Below are positions 1-11,394 of a DNA stretch of 64,000 nt, in pieces. The stretch is taken from NCBI GenBank assembly GCA_009809945.1, contig WTPW01000149.1, positions 529,206 to 593,205 on the forward strand, given 5' to 3'. This stretch comes from Gigaspora margarita. Taxonomy: Eukaryota > Glomeromycota > Glomeromycetes > Diversisporales > Gigasporaceae. A program made the position numbers and the translations under genes. The notes under the pieces are model-generated. The model worked only from the letters and a program-made list of their open reading frames with translations. It did no database searches and was not told the DNA's origin. The stretch's first letter is position 1, and the number at the start of each line of letters is the position of its first letter.

Positions 1-183
1 TATCGATATTATTCTATGATATATAAAAATTTCAGCTGATTTGGGCTAGTAATTATTGAGTAATCACTTGTATACGATAGTTAATTTTTTAAAAAAATTA
101 ACTATCGTATACAAGCGATTACACAAGAATTACTTGACTAAATCGGCTAAAATTTTTGTATATCATATATTAATATCGATATT
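1..183. repeat. Foldback repeat cut by the left window edge
   Basis: Two arms of about 90 bp pair around position 93, where ttttttaaaaaaa forms the loop. Bases 61-90 (ending actatcg-type sequence before the T run) are mirrored by 98-125, and the outer tatcgatatta at 1 is mirrored by taatatcgata at 170-181. The left arm seems to continue beyond base 1. A partial direct copy of the left arm follows at 174-230. No coding capacity is visible; it is probably a non-autonomous foldback element, class unknown. Confidence 0.75.
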
Positions 184-189
184 ATCTAT

Positions 190-1000
190 GATAAAAATTT
201 AAGCCGATTTAGATCACTAGTTATTAAGATATCCATCGTCAAAGTTTGAGTAAAAATAGCGAATTTTGTTATTAATTGAATATAAGAACCAAAAATGCAT
301 TTTGGATAACTTTATTTATAAATTTAATTTTTTTTGCTATAATCACACTCTTGCTATAATCACATATTTTTTGGGGCCCAAAGGTGTGACTATAGCCAGG
401 GGTGACTGTATTTCGAAATACATTGTGAAATATTGCGAAATAGGCCAAATAAAACAATGCAACCTACTACCTAATTATCCCCTTTTTGGGGGTCACAGGA
501 GGTAATATGAGGTAACACATTTATAATATTTCGCAATATTTTGCAATTTTTTACAAAATTTTGAAATTTTTTAAAAAATAAATAAACAATATACATATTC
601 ACATACATAATCATGCTTTTTGCAAATTTTTGAATGATGTTACAGGTTTCATGAAATTTTGCAAGGTTTCACAATTTAATATAAAATTTTATATTTTTTA
701 TTTATTATTACTATATATTATATTTGTTAAATTAAATATACATTTTTAATCAATATTACATATTTTATTATCAAAATATATAAATCACACTATGGTGTTT
801 AATACTATATCATGTGGATAAACAATAAATTGGGCCAATCAGATAAGTTTTCAAAAATTATACTATTTTTGATTATTTTGATTTTGATTTGTAATTATAT
901 ACCTCTTTTTTTAGATAATACAATCTTTTTTTAGACAATACAACAATAACAATAATGCATAACAAAGGCAGTACAAGTAGCACAAATATAATTTGATCAT
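190..1000. other. AT-rich non-coding stretch with two repeat relics
   Basis: No gene is supported. Bases about 340-410 read on the minus strand as CAGTCACCCCTGGC followed by tatagtcacacc, which resembles the pogo-like ends at 54,413 and 61,968 and is probably a broken terminus. Bases 425-670 (gcgaaatag..., ctaattatcccc, caggaggtaatat) match 47,535-47,720, so this is a dispersed repeat. The rest is AT-rich with nothing recognisable. Confidence 0.5.
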
Positions 1001-1163
1001 TTTCTCATAGATTTTTCTCTTGCAGATTTTTTCCAAAAAGAACCAGTCTCTTGCAAGGTGCCGAAGAATTATTATGTGTTAAAGGTTGCCCTTGTGGTGC
1101 CGAAGTTTTTGTTTGCAGTAACCCTTGTAGTAATGAGAAATTTTCTGCTTGCAGTGACCATGG

Positions 1164-4110
1164 TGCAAGAAGTCTTTTGTTTGCAAGAAGTCTTTTGTTA
1201 ATGACAACCTTCATGATGAGAAAACTTTCACACTTGATCCTGATGCTAAGAAATCTTTATTTCGTAGTGATCTTTGTGATGCAAACCATGCTATTGTTCA
1301 TGACCATTATGCTGCTTATGACCGTTCTGTTGTTCACAAACATTCTGTTGTTCACGAACATTCTGTTGTCCATAACTATTCTGTTGTCCATGATCATTCT
1401 ATTTTTCATGACAATTCTGTTGCCCATAACAATTTTGTTGTCCATGACTATTCCGTTCACGACCTTGACCAATCTGTTGTTCATGACCTCAACCAACAAA
1501 CTCTTAATGAGTTCTTTCAAGAGGCTGAAAACAGTGCTGAATATGAAAATAATACTGAAATTGAACCATTACATCTAGTTGCAGTCAGAATATCTTTTAA
1601 CAAATGGAAAGAAATTGACGAGTAAGTAGTTGTGCATTATTATTGTGATATGTTGGTTATGATAAGAAAACTAAACCTTTTTTACTCCTAGATGGTTGAA
1701 ATTCCATGGGTTAGAGCAAGGGTTTGCATTCACAATCACACACAGTGACAAGGATAAAAGCGATAATTTATCTTGAAGACATATCTATGCTTGTACAAGA
1801 GGTTAGATGTATACACCAAGGAAGGAAGCCCACATCAATTTTGCCATAACACAGAACACAATACTTGTGAATGCAAGTTTTGAATTAATACTTACTGTTG
1901 GGGAAGCAGGACAATCAAATCCACATAACGAAGGTCAAAGATCAGCATAACTATGAACTTGTGAAAAACATAGATATCCTCTCATCTCATTATAGAAAGC
2001 TTACTCTGGCGATGTGTGCCGATATAAAGTTACTAGCAGAATGTGGTGTGAAAGTTGGTGTAATAATTGAAGTCTTGCAATATAAAAATCCTGAACAATA
2101 TATTCACCCACGCAATGTCTATAATTATATACAATTTATTCATCGCCAAAAATTTGTTAAGAGTAATGATAGCTCTATGTATCTTGAGCTAATGAAGCAG
2201 AAGCAAGAAAACCTAGCCTTCCATATTGATACCCGACTTGAAGGTCAGGATAATTATCTTGCAGGACTTTGCATCACAACAAGAACTCTGGGCTCATTTT
2301 TATGACATTATTCTTCTTGACACAACAGCCAGAACCAACCGTTATTCGATGGTTTTATATATTGTGGTCCTTGTAGACAATCATAACTGATCTTGCCTTG
2401 TCACCATAGCCCTTCTTTCTGATGAAACTAAGAACAGTTTTACATGGCTATTTAATAGCCTTTTAAATGCAATGGTGGATTGGCACCAAGCTTGGTTTAT
2501 ACAGACACTGATCCCACTATGATTGCTGCAGTAAGTATCTCCTGGCCAATGACAAAGCATCACTTTTGTCTATTTCACATCTAAAAGAATTTGAGAAAAC
2601 ATTTTATGAGCAAATATGGCAGTGATAAGTGGCATAAATTTTTTTTCACATTTTGTTATGTGCACAATAGTCAAGTAGAATCGATTTTTGAGGAAAGGTA
2701 GATGGTACTGTTAAATGAGTATTCTGATGCTGCCAATTACATACAACGCTATCTTTACCAGTACTGCGAAGCCTGGGCTCTTTGTTTTACATATCATGTA
2801 TTTAACGCAGGAATACAAAGTACGCAGCGTGTTGAATCTTACAATGGAATTATTAAGAATAATGTTAATAAAAATTTGTCGCTTTTAGAACTTGAACACG
2901 TAATCAGAAATTTGTTAGTAAAAGAATGCTAGTTTGTTAATTTTAGTGAAACAATCAGTAAGCTACCTGCATGTCGAGATGAAGATTATCATGATTGTTA
3001 CTTCAAAAAGGCTAATATATTATGTCAACATTACTTAACACCAGCAATACTTAAATTGCAATGTCACGAAATGAACCAAAGCATGCATTATCAGTGTTGA
3101 TTAGCTAATTTGGACTGCAAACTCGGATGATGGGTGTGTATCAAGTATTGATATAAAAATTTGATTTGTACTTCTTTGCAGGAGACTTATTTACACTCTT
3201 TTATAGATTGGTTCAGATTCACCAAGAGGTGTATTTTCTGAGGATATGTTTGATGCATGCTTAATAGAACTTGATCAATTGATTTCTGGTCTCGACACAA
3301 TGAAAATTCAGGAACTTTGGCATGTCCACTCTATTAGTAAGAAGAGTGAACATTTTGTTGTATTATATGATGACACTGGACACCTATGTACATGCCTGAC
3401 ATTAATAAACCATGGACTTGTATGTTGTTATTTTTCGCCATCATGCTTGTATCACTGAATGCTAAATTTCATGTTGGACTTGTGCCACAACGATGGTATC
3501 AAGATTCGCTTGCATTAGATGCTAATTTTTCTACTGAGCCAGCGATTTTAGCTACGCTATGTGAGGAACTTGGTGCAGTTGAATATGATAGTGTCAATAT
3601 CAATTTTTTACACTTGGAGAGCCTCCGGAGAAGTCACACCTTTACTGTCAAGGTACACAAAAAGATGACCTGAAAACAACAATAGGAGAAGGGTTTGGCA
3701 TCATTAAAAAAACATTAAATCTAGCCATTGCAATGGGTAGGATAGAGGAGCTTTATGAAATTCATAAAAACTTTGCTGATAAAATGGAGGATGAGGTTGT
3801 GAATAAAGTCAAAAATGGTGATAATATTGGTGAGTTCACGCTTACTATCAGCAATCCTACAAGTGTCAAGACAAAAGGCTGGCCAAAAGGTTCTAATAAT
3901 GTAAACTTAGATATTAAGGGAAAAAAGCAGATACATGAACATAATCAAGGTAACAAAGAGAATAAGATCAGGAGACCTCAAAAAATATTGCAAGATGCCA
4001 TTTTAAATATTAGTGAATTAAGTAAAAGCAGTGAGAAAAAATGTGGTGTTTGTTATAAAGGAGGCACAATACATGTACTTGTCCTAAAGGAAGTTAGTAC
4101 AATTTTGTAA
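1164..4110 (+). pseudogene. Mutator-like (MULE) transposase with FAR1-like N-terminus, inactivated
   Basis: In the family this enzyme cuts and re-inserts its own element in the nucleus. The reading frame containing 1215-1621 encodes a His/Asp-rich SVVHDHS-type repeat and then a FAR1-like start; exon 1 ends at 1621. A canonical intron follows (GTAAGT...CTCCTAG, 1622-1691) and the frame resumes as WLKFHGLEQGFAFTITHSD. In-frame TGA at 1774 and TAG at 1804 break the FAR1-like part. Later blocks in shifting frames give the MULE core: LLDTTARTNRY (first Asp near 2319), TDTDPTM (2501-2518), and STQRVESYNG (Glu at 2834). A SWIM-like CTC...HGLVC lies near 3390-3430, FHVGLVPQRWYQD follows, and a basic tail with CGVCYKGG ends at 4110. 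A TGA (2387) and several frameshifts separate the blocks. The true start and the element's terminal repeats were not found. Family assignment is firm; the gene is clearly dead. Confidence 0.85.
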
Positions 4111-4253
4111 GCTTTTATTTTAATCAAAGAAATTGTAAATAATTTTGAATCAATAAAATAATTTGCATTTTAATGAACTTGATTTTATTATTGTTTGGGA
4201 TTTGGGAATTAAAACCTATTTAATACTGAATTGTATTTACTTATAAGGCAGTT

Positions 4254-4600
4254 GAAACAGTGTTAATTTTTCAGTTAAAATTTACTGGGCAGATATTGTA
4301 CAATTTGGTGTGCCAAATAAAGAAAACTATCAGTTGCTACCTTATATGTATTTTATCAAGTTTCATTTATTATTTATTCAACTAATTGATTAGTTGGTTA
4401 ATTGATTAATTGATTAGTCAATTAATCGATTGATCAACTAATTGATTAAAATCAAATTAATCAATGAGTTGGATAAAATGATCTATCAACTAATCGATTG
4501 AAAATTTTTTATCGATATCACTATTTACAAGTATGCAGTAACTCTCATCTGTTCAAAGAAAATTGTTACTGTGTGCTGTCCACACAGCAAAAACAATCAG
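4254..4600. mobile_element. Decayed CAGTG-type TIR element interrupted by an ATTGATTAG tract
   Basis: The left end cagtgttaatttttcag and following aaaatttactgg match the better preserved element at 11,153. The right end (tgctgtccacacagc, aaacaatcag) is the mirrored counterpart near 4570-4600. Between them, 4377-4500 is an imperfect array of attgattaattgattag and its reverse complement attaatcgat. The flanks agttgaaa and agttggta are 6/8 alike, so a hAT-type 8-bp duplication is possible but not proven. Confidence 0.45.
4377..4500. repeat. ATTGATTAG/CTAATCAAT low-complexity array
   Basis: About 120 bases consist almost entirely of attgatta, ttaattga, gattagt and their complements, so the tract can fold on itself in many registers. 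There is no coding frame. It sits inside the decayed element at 4254-4600. Confidence 0.8.
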
Positions 4601-4889
4601 AGTTGGTACTTTTTTTATTTGTCATTAGTGGTTTACAAAGAACTTTTTATATAAAAATCTTTTTAAATTTATATAATAAGTATTCCCTGAAATCTAAACC
4701 AAACTATAACTCTAAAGCCTAACTATAATTATAACCCAACAAATTGTTCATTGTATGAATTATTTCTGTATCTTCTATGATCGACTAACTCATGTCCAAT
4801 TACTATTCACATGGAACCTTCCATCACTCAGTTTTTAAAGTTCTTATATGAACATTCATTACCACCAAAATACCTAACCAAAAAGAAAG
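4600..4889. other. AT-rich stretch, nothing recognised
   Basis: Non-coding sequence between the decayed TIR element and the minisatellite; no TIR, tandem repeat or codon-like pattern was found. Confidence 0.4.
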
Positions 4890-5518
4890 AAACTAGTAAT
4901 AGTGTCAATAGTGAAATGAAATACTGACCCAAAAATGAGTAAGCGACAATAATAAAGTAATACATGGCCCAAAAACAAAGGCACTGGCGAAAGAAACAAC
5001 AATAAAAACCTGAAATGAAAATGTTAGTGTCAGTACGATAGTAAAGAAAAACATTGACCTGAAACAAAGACACCAGAAAATTGATGATATTAAAGCGAAA
5101 TACTAACCTAAAATGAAGACACTAGCAATAGTAAAGTGAAGCACTGATCTGAAAGCGAAGACATCAGTGTAAGTAATGAAACACTGACCCAAAAACAAAA
5201 GTACTAGTGAAAGTGATGATAATAAAGCAAAGCACTAACCTGAAAATGAAGATGCTAGTATAAGGACAACAATAAAACAAAGCACTAACACGAAAATAAA
5301 AATATCCAAAGACGAAAGTATAAGCAAAAGTGACAATAGTAAAGCCTAAAAATGTCCATATAATTAACAGTAGTAAAGTGAAACATGACCTGAAAATGAA
5401 GATGCTAGTGTAAGTACAATAGATACATTGACCTGAAAATGAAGACGCCAGTGTAAGTACAATAGTAAATTGAAACACTGATCTGAAAAATACTAACGAA
5501 AGTGATGATGACAAAAAA
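4890..5518. repeat. Degenerate minisatellite, unit about 50-60 bp
   Basis: A unit close to cactgacctgaaaatgaag followed by acgctagtgtaagtacaatagtaaagtga recurs about a dozen times with substitutions and small indels. Clear units start near 4925, 5050, 5105, 5140, 5185, 5235, 5390, 5430 and 5475. The long open frames on the minus strand here only reflect the scarcity of stops in this repeat. Confidence 0.8.
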
Positions 5519-5519
5519 A

Positions 5520-6090
5520 GACTTATCTAGTGTAATAGATTCATAAAGTTAGAAGTGTTAGAGATAGGGTAAAACCTGCGCTATATAATGTGATCTACTG
5601 GTTATGTGCATTAAATTGAGATTTATTATTGGTATTGGCATGTGATGGTTAAAATTTTTTTAAAAATTTGGGGTTAGCTATGGTTAGAGGTTAGAGATTT
5701 ATATAGTAAAGTTGTTTTAGGAAAACTTTTTTGCTAGGGCATGAAAAGTACTTTTTAATGCAAATTTTTGAGCAGTAAATGAGCATGTGCCCATACTTTT
5801 TATTGATAATACTGAGTAGTTGGGTAATACATACTACAAGGGTAGAAATTGCCACCCAAAAAAATTTTAACCCTACTTCAAAGTAAATAAATTTTGTTTT
5901 GTTTAGTTAGGGTTAGGTATTGCTATTATGCTAGGGTTAGAAGGTACTACAGTATATTTTATTTTTAGATGAACATTTTGTTTTGAATTTCTGATTATGC
6001 TACGTTATACCTGATCTTGCAATTTGATTGGCTGTAAAATTTTTTATAGTGGTGATTTTATCCCTACATACTGATCACATGATTGCAATC
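5520..6090. repeat. Dispersed repeat R3 (TTAGGG-like tract plus acctgatc...gattgg block)
   Basis: The stretch holds gtttagttagggttaggta (5900-5925), gctagggttag, and later tacctgatcttgcaatttga (6006-6025). The same order of blocks recurs at 27,640-28,020, 28,425-28,745, 53,590-53,860 and, split, around 55,200-55,740. No coding frame. It may be a non-autonomous element whose ends are not resolved here. Confidence 0.55.
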
Positions 6091-8060
6091 TGATTGAACA
6101 ATCAAAATATAGTGTTGAACACCAGTGGTGTGATTTATCAATGTCCTTTATTATATATTATTATATATTCTTTTGAAAAAAAACACGAACCCAAAAAAAT
6201 GAAAAAAAACAAAAGTGAAAATGAAAAAAACAGTGCTATTTTTATATTATATAATATTTTAAACTACTTTTCGCATTTCGTCACATACTTTTGCACTTCA
6301 TCGCACATATTTTCATAAAAACTAGTTCTGCACACTTATTTTTGCTCACTCGCAATTTCACTTCTATTATATTCATTTCGGCTATTGGCTATCACCTTCG
6401 TTTCACTCTTTTTTCTAAATACTTCTAAAAAATAGTAGAGAAGTGAAAAAATAAAAAATATAAACAAACTAAATAAAAAAAATAGGAAGCCCAAATCTCC
6501 ATTTCTCTGAAATAAGAGTTCGTGTTCTTGCAAATTCCAAATTGTCAAAAGCCAGGTTAATGTTCGCAAAATAGCGAAAAACTCTGAGTTGTTCTCTTGT
6601 AAGTACCAAAGAAGTAAGAGTTATATTCTCGCAAAGTGCTAGAATAAAATAACAGTCATAGGACATGTCCCCTAGAAATAAATTTATAATAAAAATTATA
6701 AAAAAAACATATGAATTTACTATATAACTTTGAGCTAAGATCCCTCTCTGGGTTAACTAATTAACTTAAAATTAAAGTTTGCAGGTATATAGAACAAGAA
6801 AAGAAGAAAATTTTGAGCTTAAAAAACCATATTAAAATTTTGCTAATTTTGCACTTTTTCAAAATGTAACTCTGTCAAAAACAAATATTTACAAATTTTA
6901 AATCAGCAGTTATGTGTAAAATTATGCTCTGAACAACTTTACTTAGGCGATGGAAGTAGGTTACCTTGTAAGAAAAATGGGTTATCTATGTACTAAAGTT
7001 AAAATTTATCGTATTTCATAATAAAACTTTTTTTTCTTATTAGGTAACCTACTTTGGGCTCTTAAGCAAAGTTGTTCGGCATGTAATTTTACATTACATT
7101 TGAGATTGATTCGCGTTTTTCGGACTTTTCTAAGTGAAAAATGGGTTTAAAGTTCGAAAAAATTTTTTTTTTTTAAAAAAAAAAATTTTTTTCGAACTTT
7201 AAACCCATTTTTCACTTAGAAAAGGTCCGAAAAACGCGAATCAATCTTAAATGTGATGTAAAATTACATGCCGAACAACTTTGCTTAAGAGCCCAAAGTA
7301 GGTTACCTAATAAGAAAAAAAAGTTTTATTATGAAATACGATAAATTTTAACTTTAGTACATAGATAACCCATTTTTCTTACAAGGTTACCTACTTCCGT
7401 CGCCTAAGTAAAGTTGTTCAGAGCATAATTTTACATATAATTGCTGATTTAAAATTTGTAAATATTTGTTTTTGACAGAGTTACATTTTGAAAAAGTGCA
7501 AAATTAGCAAAATTTTAATATGGTTTTTTAAGCTCAAAATTTTCTTCTTTTCTTGTTCTATATACCTGCAAACTTTACTTTTAAGTTAATTAGTTAACCC
7601 AGAGAGGGATCTTAGCTCAAAGTTATATAGTAAATTCATATGTTTTTTTATAATTTTTATTATAAATTTATTTTAAACCAATTTTAAGGGGACATGTCCT
7701 ATGACTGATAAGTTAATTAAAAAAAAACAAAAAACAAAAACAAAAAAACAAAAAATGTCAAATAAAAAATAAATAGTAAAACCTTTTAAAAACTTGCAAA
7801 ATCTTTCAAAATCTTGCGAAAACTTGCGCTTATTCTTTAGAGAGTGTTCTTGAAAATTGCTAGAGATGTCAGTTGCTTCTTGCAAATTGTCAGAAGTCTG
7901 CGAAGTCAAATTGACATTTTTGCGAAGTGCTAAAAAATTGTTAGTTTCTTGCAAAGAGCTAGTGTTTTTGTAAAATATAAAAAAAATAAAATAAATACTG
8001 ATAAATAAAAAAAACAAAGCGAAAGCCAAAAAAAAACAAAAGAAACAAAAAGAACAATGT
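6090..8060. repeat. Dispersed repeat R2, split by foldback copy A
   Basis: The left part (6090-6652) and right part (7712-8060) together match 47,800-49,160: caaaaaaatgaaaaa tracts, tttttgctcact, gtttcactcttttttctaa, agtagagaagtgaaaaaat, then repeated ttcttgcaaagtgctag motifs. The 48.5 kb copy lacks the foldback element and so acts as an approximate empty site (near 48,560). No coding capacity. Confidence 0.7.
6653..7707. mobile_element. WTAW foldback element, copy A
   Basis: The element runs from CAGTCATAGGACATGTCC to its exact mirror GGACATGTCCTATGACTG. It is flanked by ATAA on both sides (6649-6652 and 7708-7711), which I read as a 4-bp target duplication. The whole 1,055 bp is one inverted repeat with arms of about 520 bp around a T/A loop near 7178. 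The arms share copy-specific bases, for example cgtatttcataataaaac in both. There is no open frame, so it is non-autonomous. It lies inside dispersed repeat R2. The superfamily is not assignable from its ends. Confidence 0.92.
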
Positions 8061-8219
8061 AGAAGATCTAATTTATAAACAAAGATCTAATCTGATCATG
8101 TAATACAAAATTTGTAGATTAATTTCGATTCATATTGATGTATTTCAAAAATATAGTCAAATGCACCCTTGGTATGATCCAGTTTACGGATCTACTAATC
8201 CAGCTTGGTTTCCAGGTCT

Positions 8220-8420
8220 AAAATATTTTGAAAATAGTTCGAATTATTTTGAAAAATATTTTAAATCCACTTTCAAAATATTTTGAAAACATTTTCGAAA
8301 TATTTCAAAACCTGAAATATTTTGAAATATATTGCAAAATATTTCGAAATATATTGCAATATGCGAAATCTTTCAAAAGATTTCGCATAGTCGCAAGATC
8401 TTTCAAAAGATTTCACTACT
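8220..8420. repeat. Array of TTTCGAAATAT-like motifs
   Basis: Short palindromic words such as tttcgaaatat, tttgaaatatattgc and tttcaaaagatttcgca are strung together without a fixed period. The same style recurs at 47,365-47,540 and 49,300-49,440, each time beside an R2 repeat, so it is probably part of that unit. Confidence 0.6.
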
Positions 8421-8582
8421 ATAAATTCACTAATGAAAGTAATACTAAAAGCATCAATAAAGTATCAAAAAATATTATAAAAGTATCAATAAAGTATTAA
8501 AAAAGTATCAATAAAGCATTAATAAAGAGGTACTAATTTTTGCTAAAATTAATACAATAATAATTTTAAAATTATTTTAAAT

Positions 8583-9290
8583 ATGTTCCAGGGTTGGTAG
8601 TGCAATGGTTAGCACTCTGGAGCACAATTTTGCAAGGTTGTGGGTTCAAGTTTAACAGGCGACAAAAACTTTGCTTGGGCCACAATTGAAAAAAATAGAA
8701 AAAGCAGTTACTGGCATAGCCACAAGGTTGAAAACAACCAGAAAAGGATAAATCTGTCAACAAATAACGTAAAAATTGAGTGAACCCTATTTTAAGAATG
8801 ATAGAATAGGTAGGCAAGTCATACCTCTCTAATAAAAAAAAGGTCTGCAGGAGCCAAGCTCAGGAGGACCTGCTCTTACCCAAAATAGAAGAAAGACTAA
8901 AACTTCAAGAAGGCTAGTACTGTACTTTGTGAAGGTTAGAACAGAAAAGTGCTAGGATGGGAGCCAGAACAGATTACAATAGCTGGATTAAAGGTTGCTT
9001 AGGACAGGAAGTTAGGGTTGAGTACTGAAGGGCCCAAAAAAGATTTCTGTCAACTGGACATAAAAGCAGCAAATGTGAAAAACTGTAAGAAGCTGAAACT
9101 GATAACACTGCCAGATGGGCTTGGTAGCAAATGAGAGAGTAACCAAAGACTGAATATGGAATTAGAGAGGTACAGACAGCTAGAATTAGTAAAATTATGT
9201 AATAAGCTGATTATAGCTATAATTAAAAAGTTAATAAAAAGAGCACCACTTAGCATCCAGGAGGCAATGAGCCATACCTGGTTTTAAAAA
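8583..9290 (+). mobile_element. tRNA-derived SINE 1
   Basis: The element is flanked by an exact 15-bp direct repeat, aaaattattttaaat (8568-8582 and 9291-9305), and ends in an A-rich tail (ggttttaaaaa...). Its head holds RNA polymerase III promoter boxes: TAGTGCAATGG at 8598-8608 fits box A (TRGYNNARNNG) exactly, and GGTTCAAGTTT at 8643-8653 fits box B with one deviation. Target duplication, tail and tRNA-like head together indicate retrotransposition in trans by a LINE. The body (about 700 bp) is long for a SINE and has no open frame. A related copy lies at 25,343-26,033. Confidence 0.85.
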
Positions 9291-9410
9291 AAAATTATTT
9301 TAAATCTAATTATTAACTATTTCTAAAGAAATTATAATAAATCTATTTTATAATACTATTAAATTATTAATTTAGAAAAACATGCAGTTCATTTAACAAC
9401 CAAAATTAAA

Positions 9411-10870
9411 AGAGTTGTTTAAGACAAAAAATAGTGTGGTAACCTTCCCATCTGGTCTGCATGTAACAGTACCAGATCAGATTGTTTAAAGTTAAAATAT
9501 AAATTCATATTCTTTCAAAAAAATTTTTTAAATATACCATATCAGTCATAGGACATGTCCCCTTAAAATTGGTTTAAAATAAGTTTATAATAAAAATTAT
9601 AAAAAAACATATGAATTTACTATATAACTTTGAGCTAAGATCCCTCTCTGGGTTAACTAATTAACTTAAAATTAAAGTTTGCAGGTATATAGAACAAGAA
9701 AAGAAGAAAATTTATGCTCTGAACAACTTTACTTAGGCGACGGAAGTAGGTTACCTTGTAAGAAAAATGGGTTATCTATGTACTAAAGTTAAAATTTATC
9801 ATATTTCATAATATAACTTTTTTTTCTTATTAGGTAACCTACTTTGGGCTCTTAAGCAAAGTTGTTCGGCATGTAATTTTACATCACATCTGAAATTGAT
9901 TCGCGTTTTTCGGACCTTTTCTAAGTGAAAAATGGGTTTAAAGTTCGAAAAAAAAATATTTTTTTAAAAAAAAAATAAAAAAATTTTTTTTTTTAAAAAA
10001 AAAAATTTTTTTCGAACTTTAAACCCATTTTTCACTTAGAAAAGGTCCGAAAAACGCGAATCAATTTCAAATGTGATGTAAAATTACATGCCGAACAACT
10101 TTGCTTAAGAGCCCAAAGTAGGTTACCTAATAAGAAAAAAAAGTTATATTATGAAATATGATAAATTTTAACTTTAGTACATAGATAACCCATTTTTCTT
10201 ACAAGGTAACCTACTTCCGTCGCCTAAGTAAAGTTGTTCAGAGCATAATTTTACACATAATTGCTGATTTAAAATTTGTAAATATTTGTTTTTGACAGAG
10301 TTACATTTTGAAAAAGTGCAAAATTAGCAAAATTTTAATATGGTTTTTTAAGCTCAAAATTTTCTTCTTTTCTTGTTCTATATACCTGCAAACTTTAATT
10401 TTAAGTTAATTAGTTAACCCAGAGAGGGATCTTAGCTCAAAGTTATATAGTAAATTTATATGTTTTTTTTATAATTTTTATTATAAATTTATTTCTAGGG
10501 GACATGTTCTATGACTGATATAACTTATTTACAAGAAGTTTGAATTTTTTATTCAAAAAGAGCTATTTAGTTCTTTCTTAATTTTATCTTAAGGTTACTA
10601 ACTCTTCAATAAAGTATAAAATATAATCAAAAATTCTTTTGTAAATAAAACTTTGTGTAAAAATATAGTAATGATAATATTATAATAATCATAATAATAA
10701 TAACAATAATAATAATAATAACTAGTAACAAAAAAAGAAACTTGTAGCTAAATGAGCTTTGCAGATTTTTACGAGAAGTGTCAGAAAATAATTTATCAAA
10801 TAGAACAATGTTTCAAGTTTAAAAACAACTGGTATTATTTATTTGTTTCATTAAAAAGAAATGTAGATGA
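9411..10870. repeat. Dispersed repeat R1, split by foldback copy B
   Basis: The segments 9411-9542 (ctggtctgcatgtaacagta, agatcagattgtttaaag) and 10,518-10,870 (tcaataaagtataaaatat, an AAT microsatellite near 10,670-10,730, gagctttgcagatttttac) match one continuous stretch at 31,905-32,325. That uninterrupted copy has tatataac where copy B sits, so it is an empty site. Confidence 0.8.
9543..10517. mobile_element. WTAW foldback element, copy B
   Basis: The same family as copy A, with ends CAGTCATAGGACATGTCC and ACATGTTCTATGACTG and flanking ATAT on both sides (9539-9542, 10518-10521). The arms mirror each other in copy-specific bases (catatttcataatataac in both) that differ from copy A. The left arm lacks about 115 bp present in the right arm (the part from ttgagctt to gtgtaaaa). 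The subterminal sequence at its left end equals that at the right end of copy A, so A and B lie in opposite orientation. Non-coding. Confidence 0.92.
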
Positions 10871-10940
10871 TGCTAAAATCCACTAATCTTCATATCATCA
10901 GATTTCCTAAAATTTCTGATCTACACTACATAATTAAAAC

Positions 10941-11121
10941 TAGAGGTTGGAACTGGTTTTAAAAATTCAGGGTTATTACATCAAAATTTGGGTTTATCAC
11001 ACAAAAATTTGGGTTTATCATATCAATTACTAATAATTTATGTGATAAACCCAAATTTTGGTATAACAAACCCAAATTTGATATGATAAACCCAAATTTT
11101 TAAAACTGTTTCCAACCTCTA
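10941..11121. mobile_element. hAT-type MITE, TSD ATTAAAAC
   Basis: The terminal repeat TAGAGGTTGGAA...TTCCAACCTCTA is flanked by an identical 8-bp duplication, attaaaac (10933-10940 and 11122-11129). Its end fits the hAT terminal pattern YARNG. The 181-bp interior is built from repeated aaatttgggtttatca words in both orientations and cannot encode a transposase. Confidence 0.85.
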
Positions 11122-11152
11122 ATTAAAACAATCGAATGCTATAACTGGGAGC

Positions 11153-11377
11153 AGTGTTATTTTTCAATTAAAATTTACTGTGTGGATATCACACATTTTA
11201 TAAACTTTTTTGTGTGGCAAATAACAAAAATAACTGAGAAAATGCTTGCAACTGTGCGCACTACTTACAAAATAGATATTTTTCTGTGTGGTATCTGCAC
11301 ATTTACTGAAAAATATGTGTGCAAAATTTTGTTTCTGTGCACTGTGCATAGTCCACATAGTAAAAAATAATCACTGA
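11153..11377. mobile_element. CAGTG-type MITE
   Basis: The ends CAGTGTTATTTTTCAATT and the mirrored aaaaaataatcactg enclose 225 bp, with a second mirrored block tactgtgtgga / tccacatagta. The flanks actgggag and accaggga are too unlike to prove a duplication. The related decayed copy is at 4254-4600. The small open frames on both strands here are a by-product of the inverted repeat. Confidence 0.7.
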
Positions 11378-11394
11378 CCAGGGATCAATTCAAT

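Noticed and set aside
1051..1578. Open frame of 175 codons on the plus strand with TILLPITILL-like repeats
   Set aside because: The +2-shifted frame gives the sensible His/Asp repeat that splices into the FAR1-like exon; this frame is its shadow.
4828..5514. Two long open frames on the minus strand with many aromatic and hydrophobic residues
   Set aside because: They lie wholly in the degenerate minisatellite, and their peptide repeats track the DNA unit; there is no start context or family match.
8588..8660. Possible tRNA gene
   Set aside because: Box A and box B are present, but the sequence does not give a proper acceptor stem and is followed by a SINE body, an A-rich tail and a target duplication.
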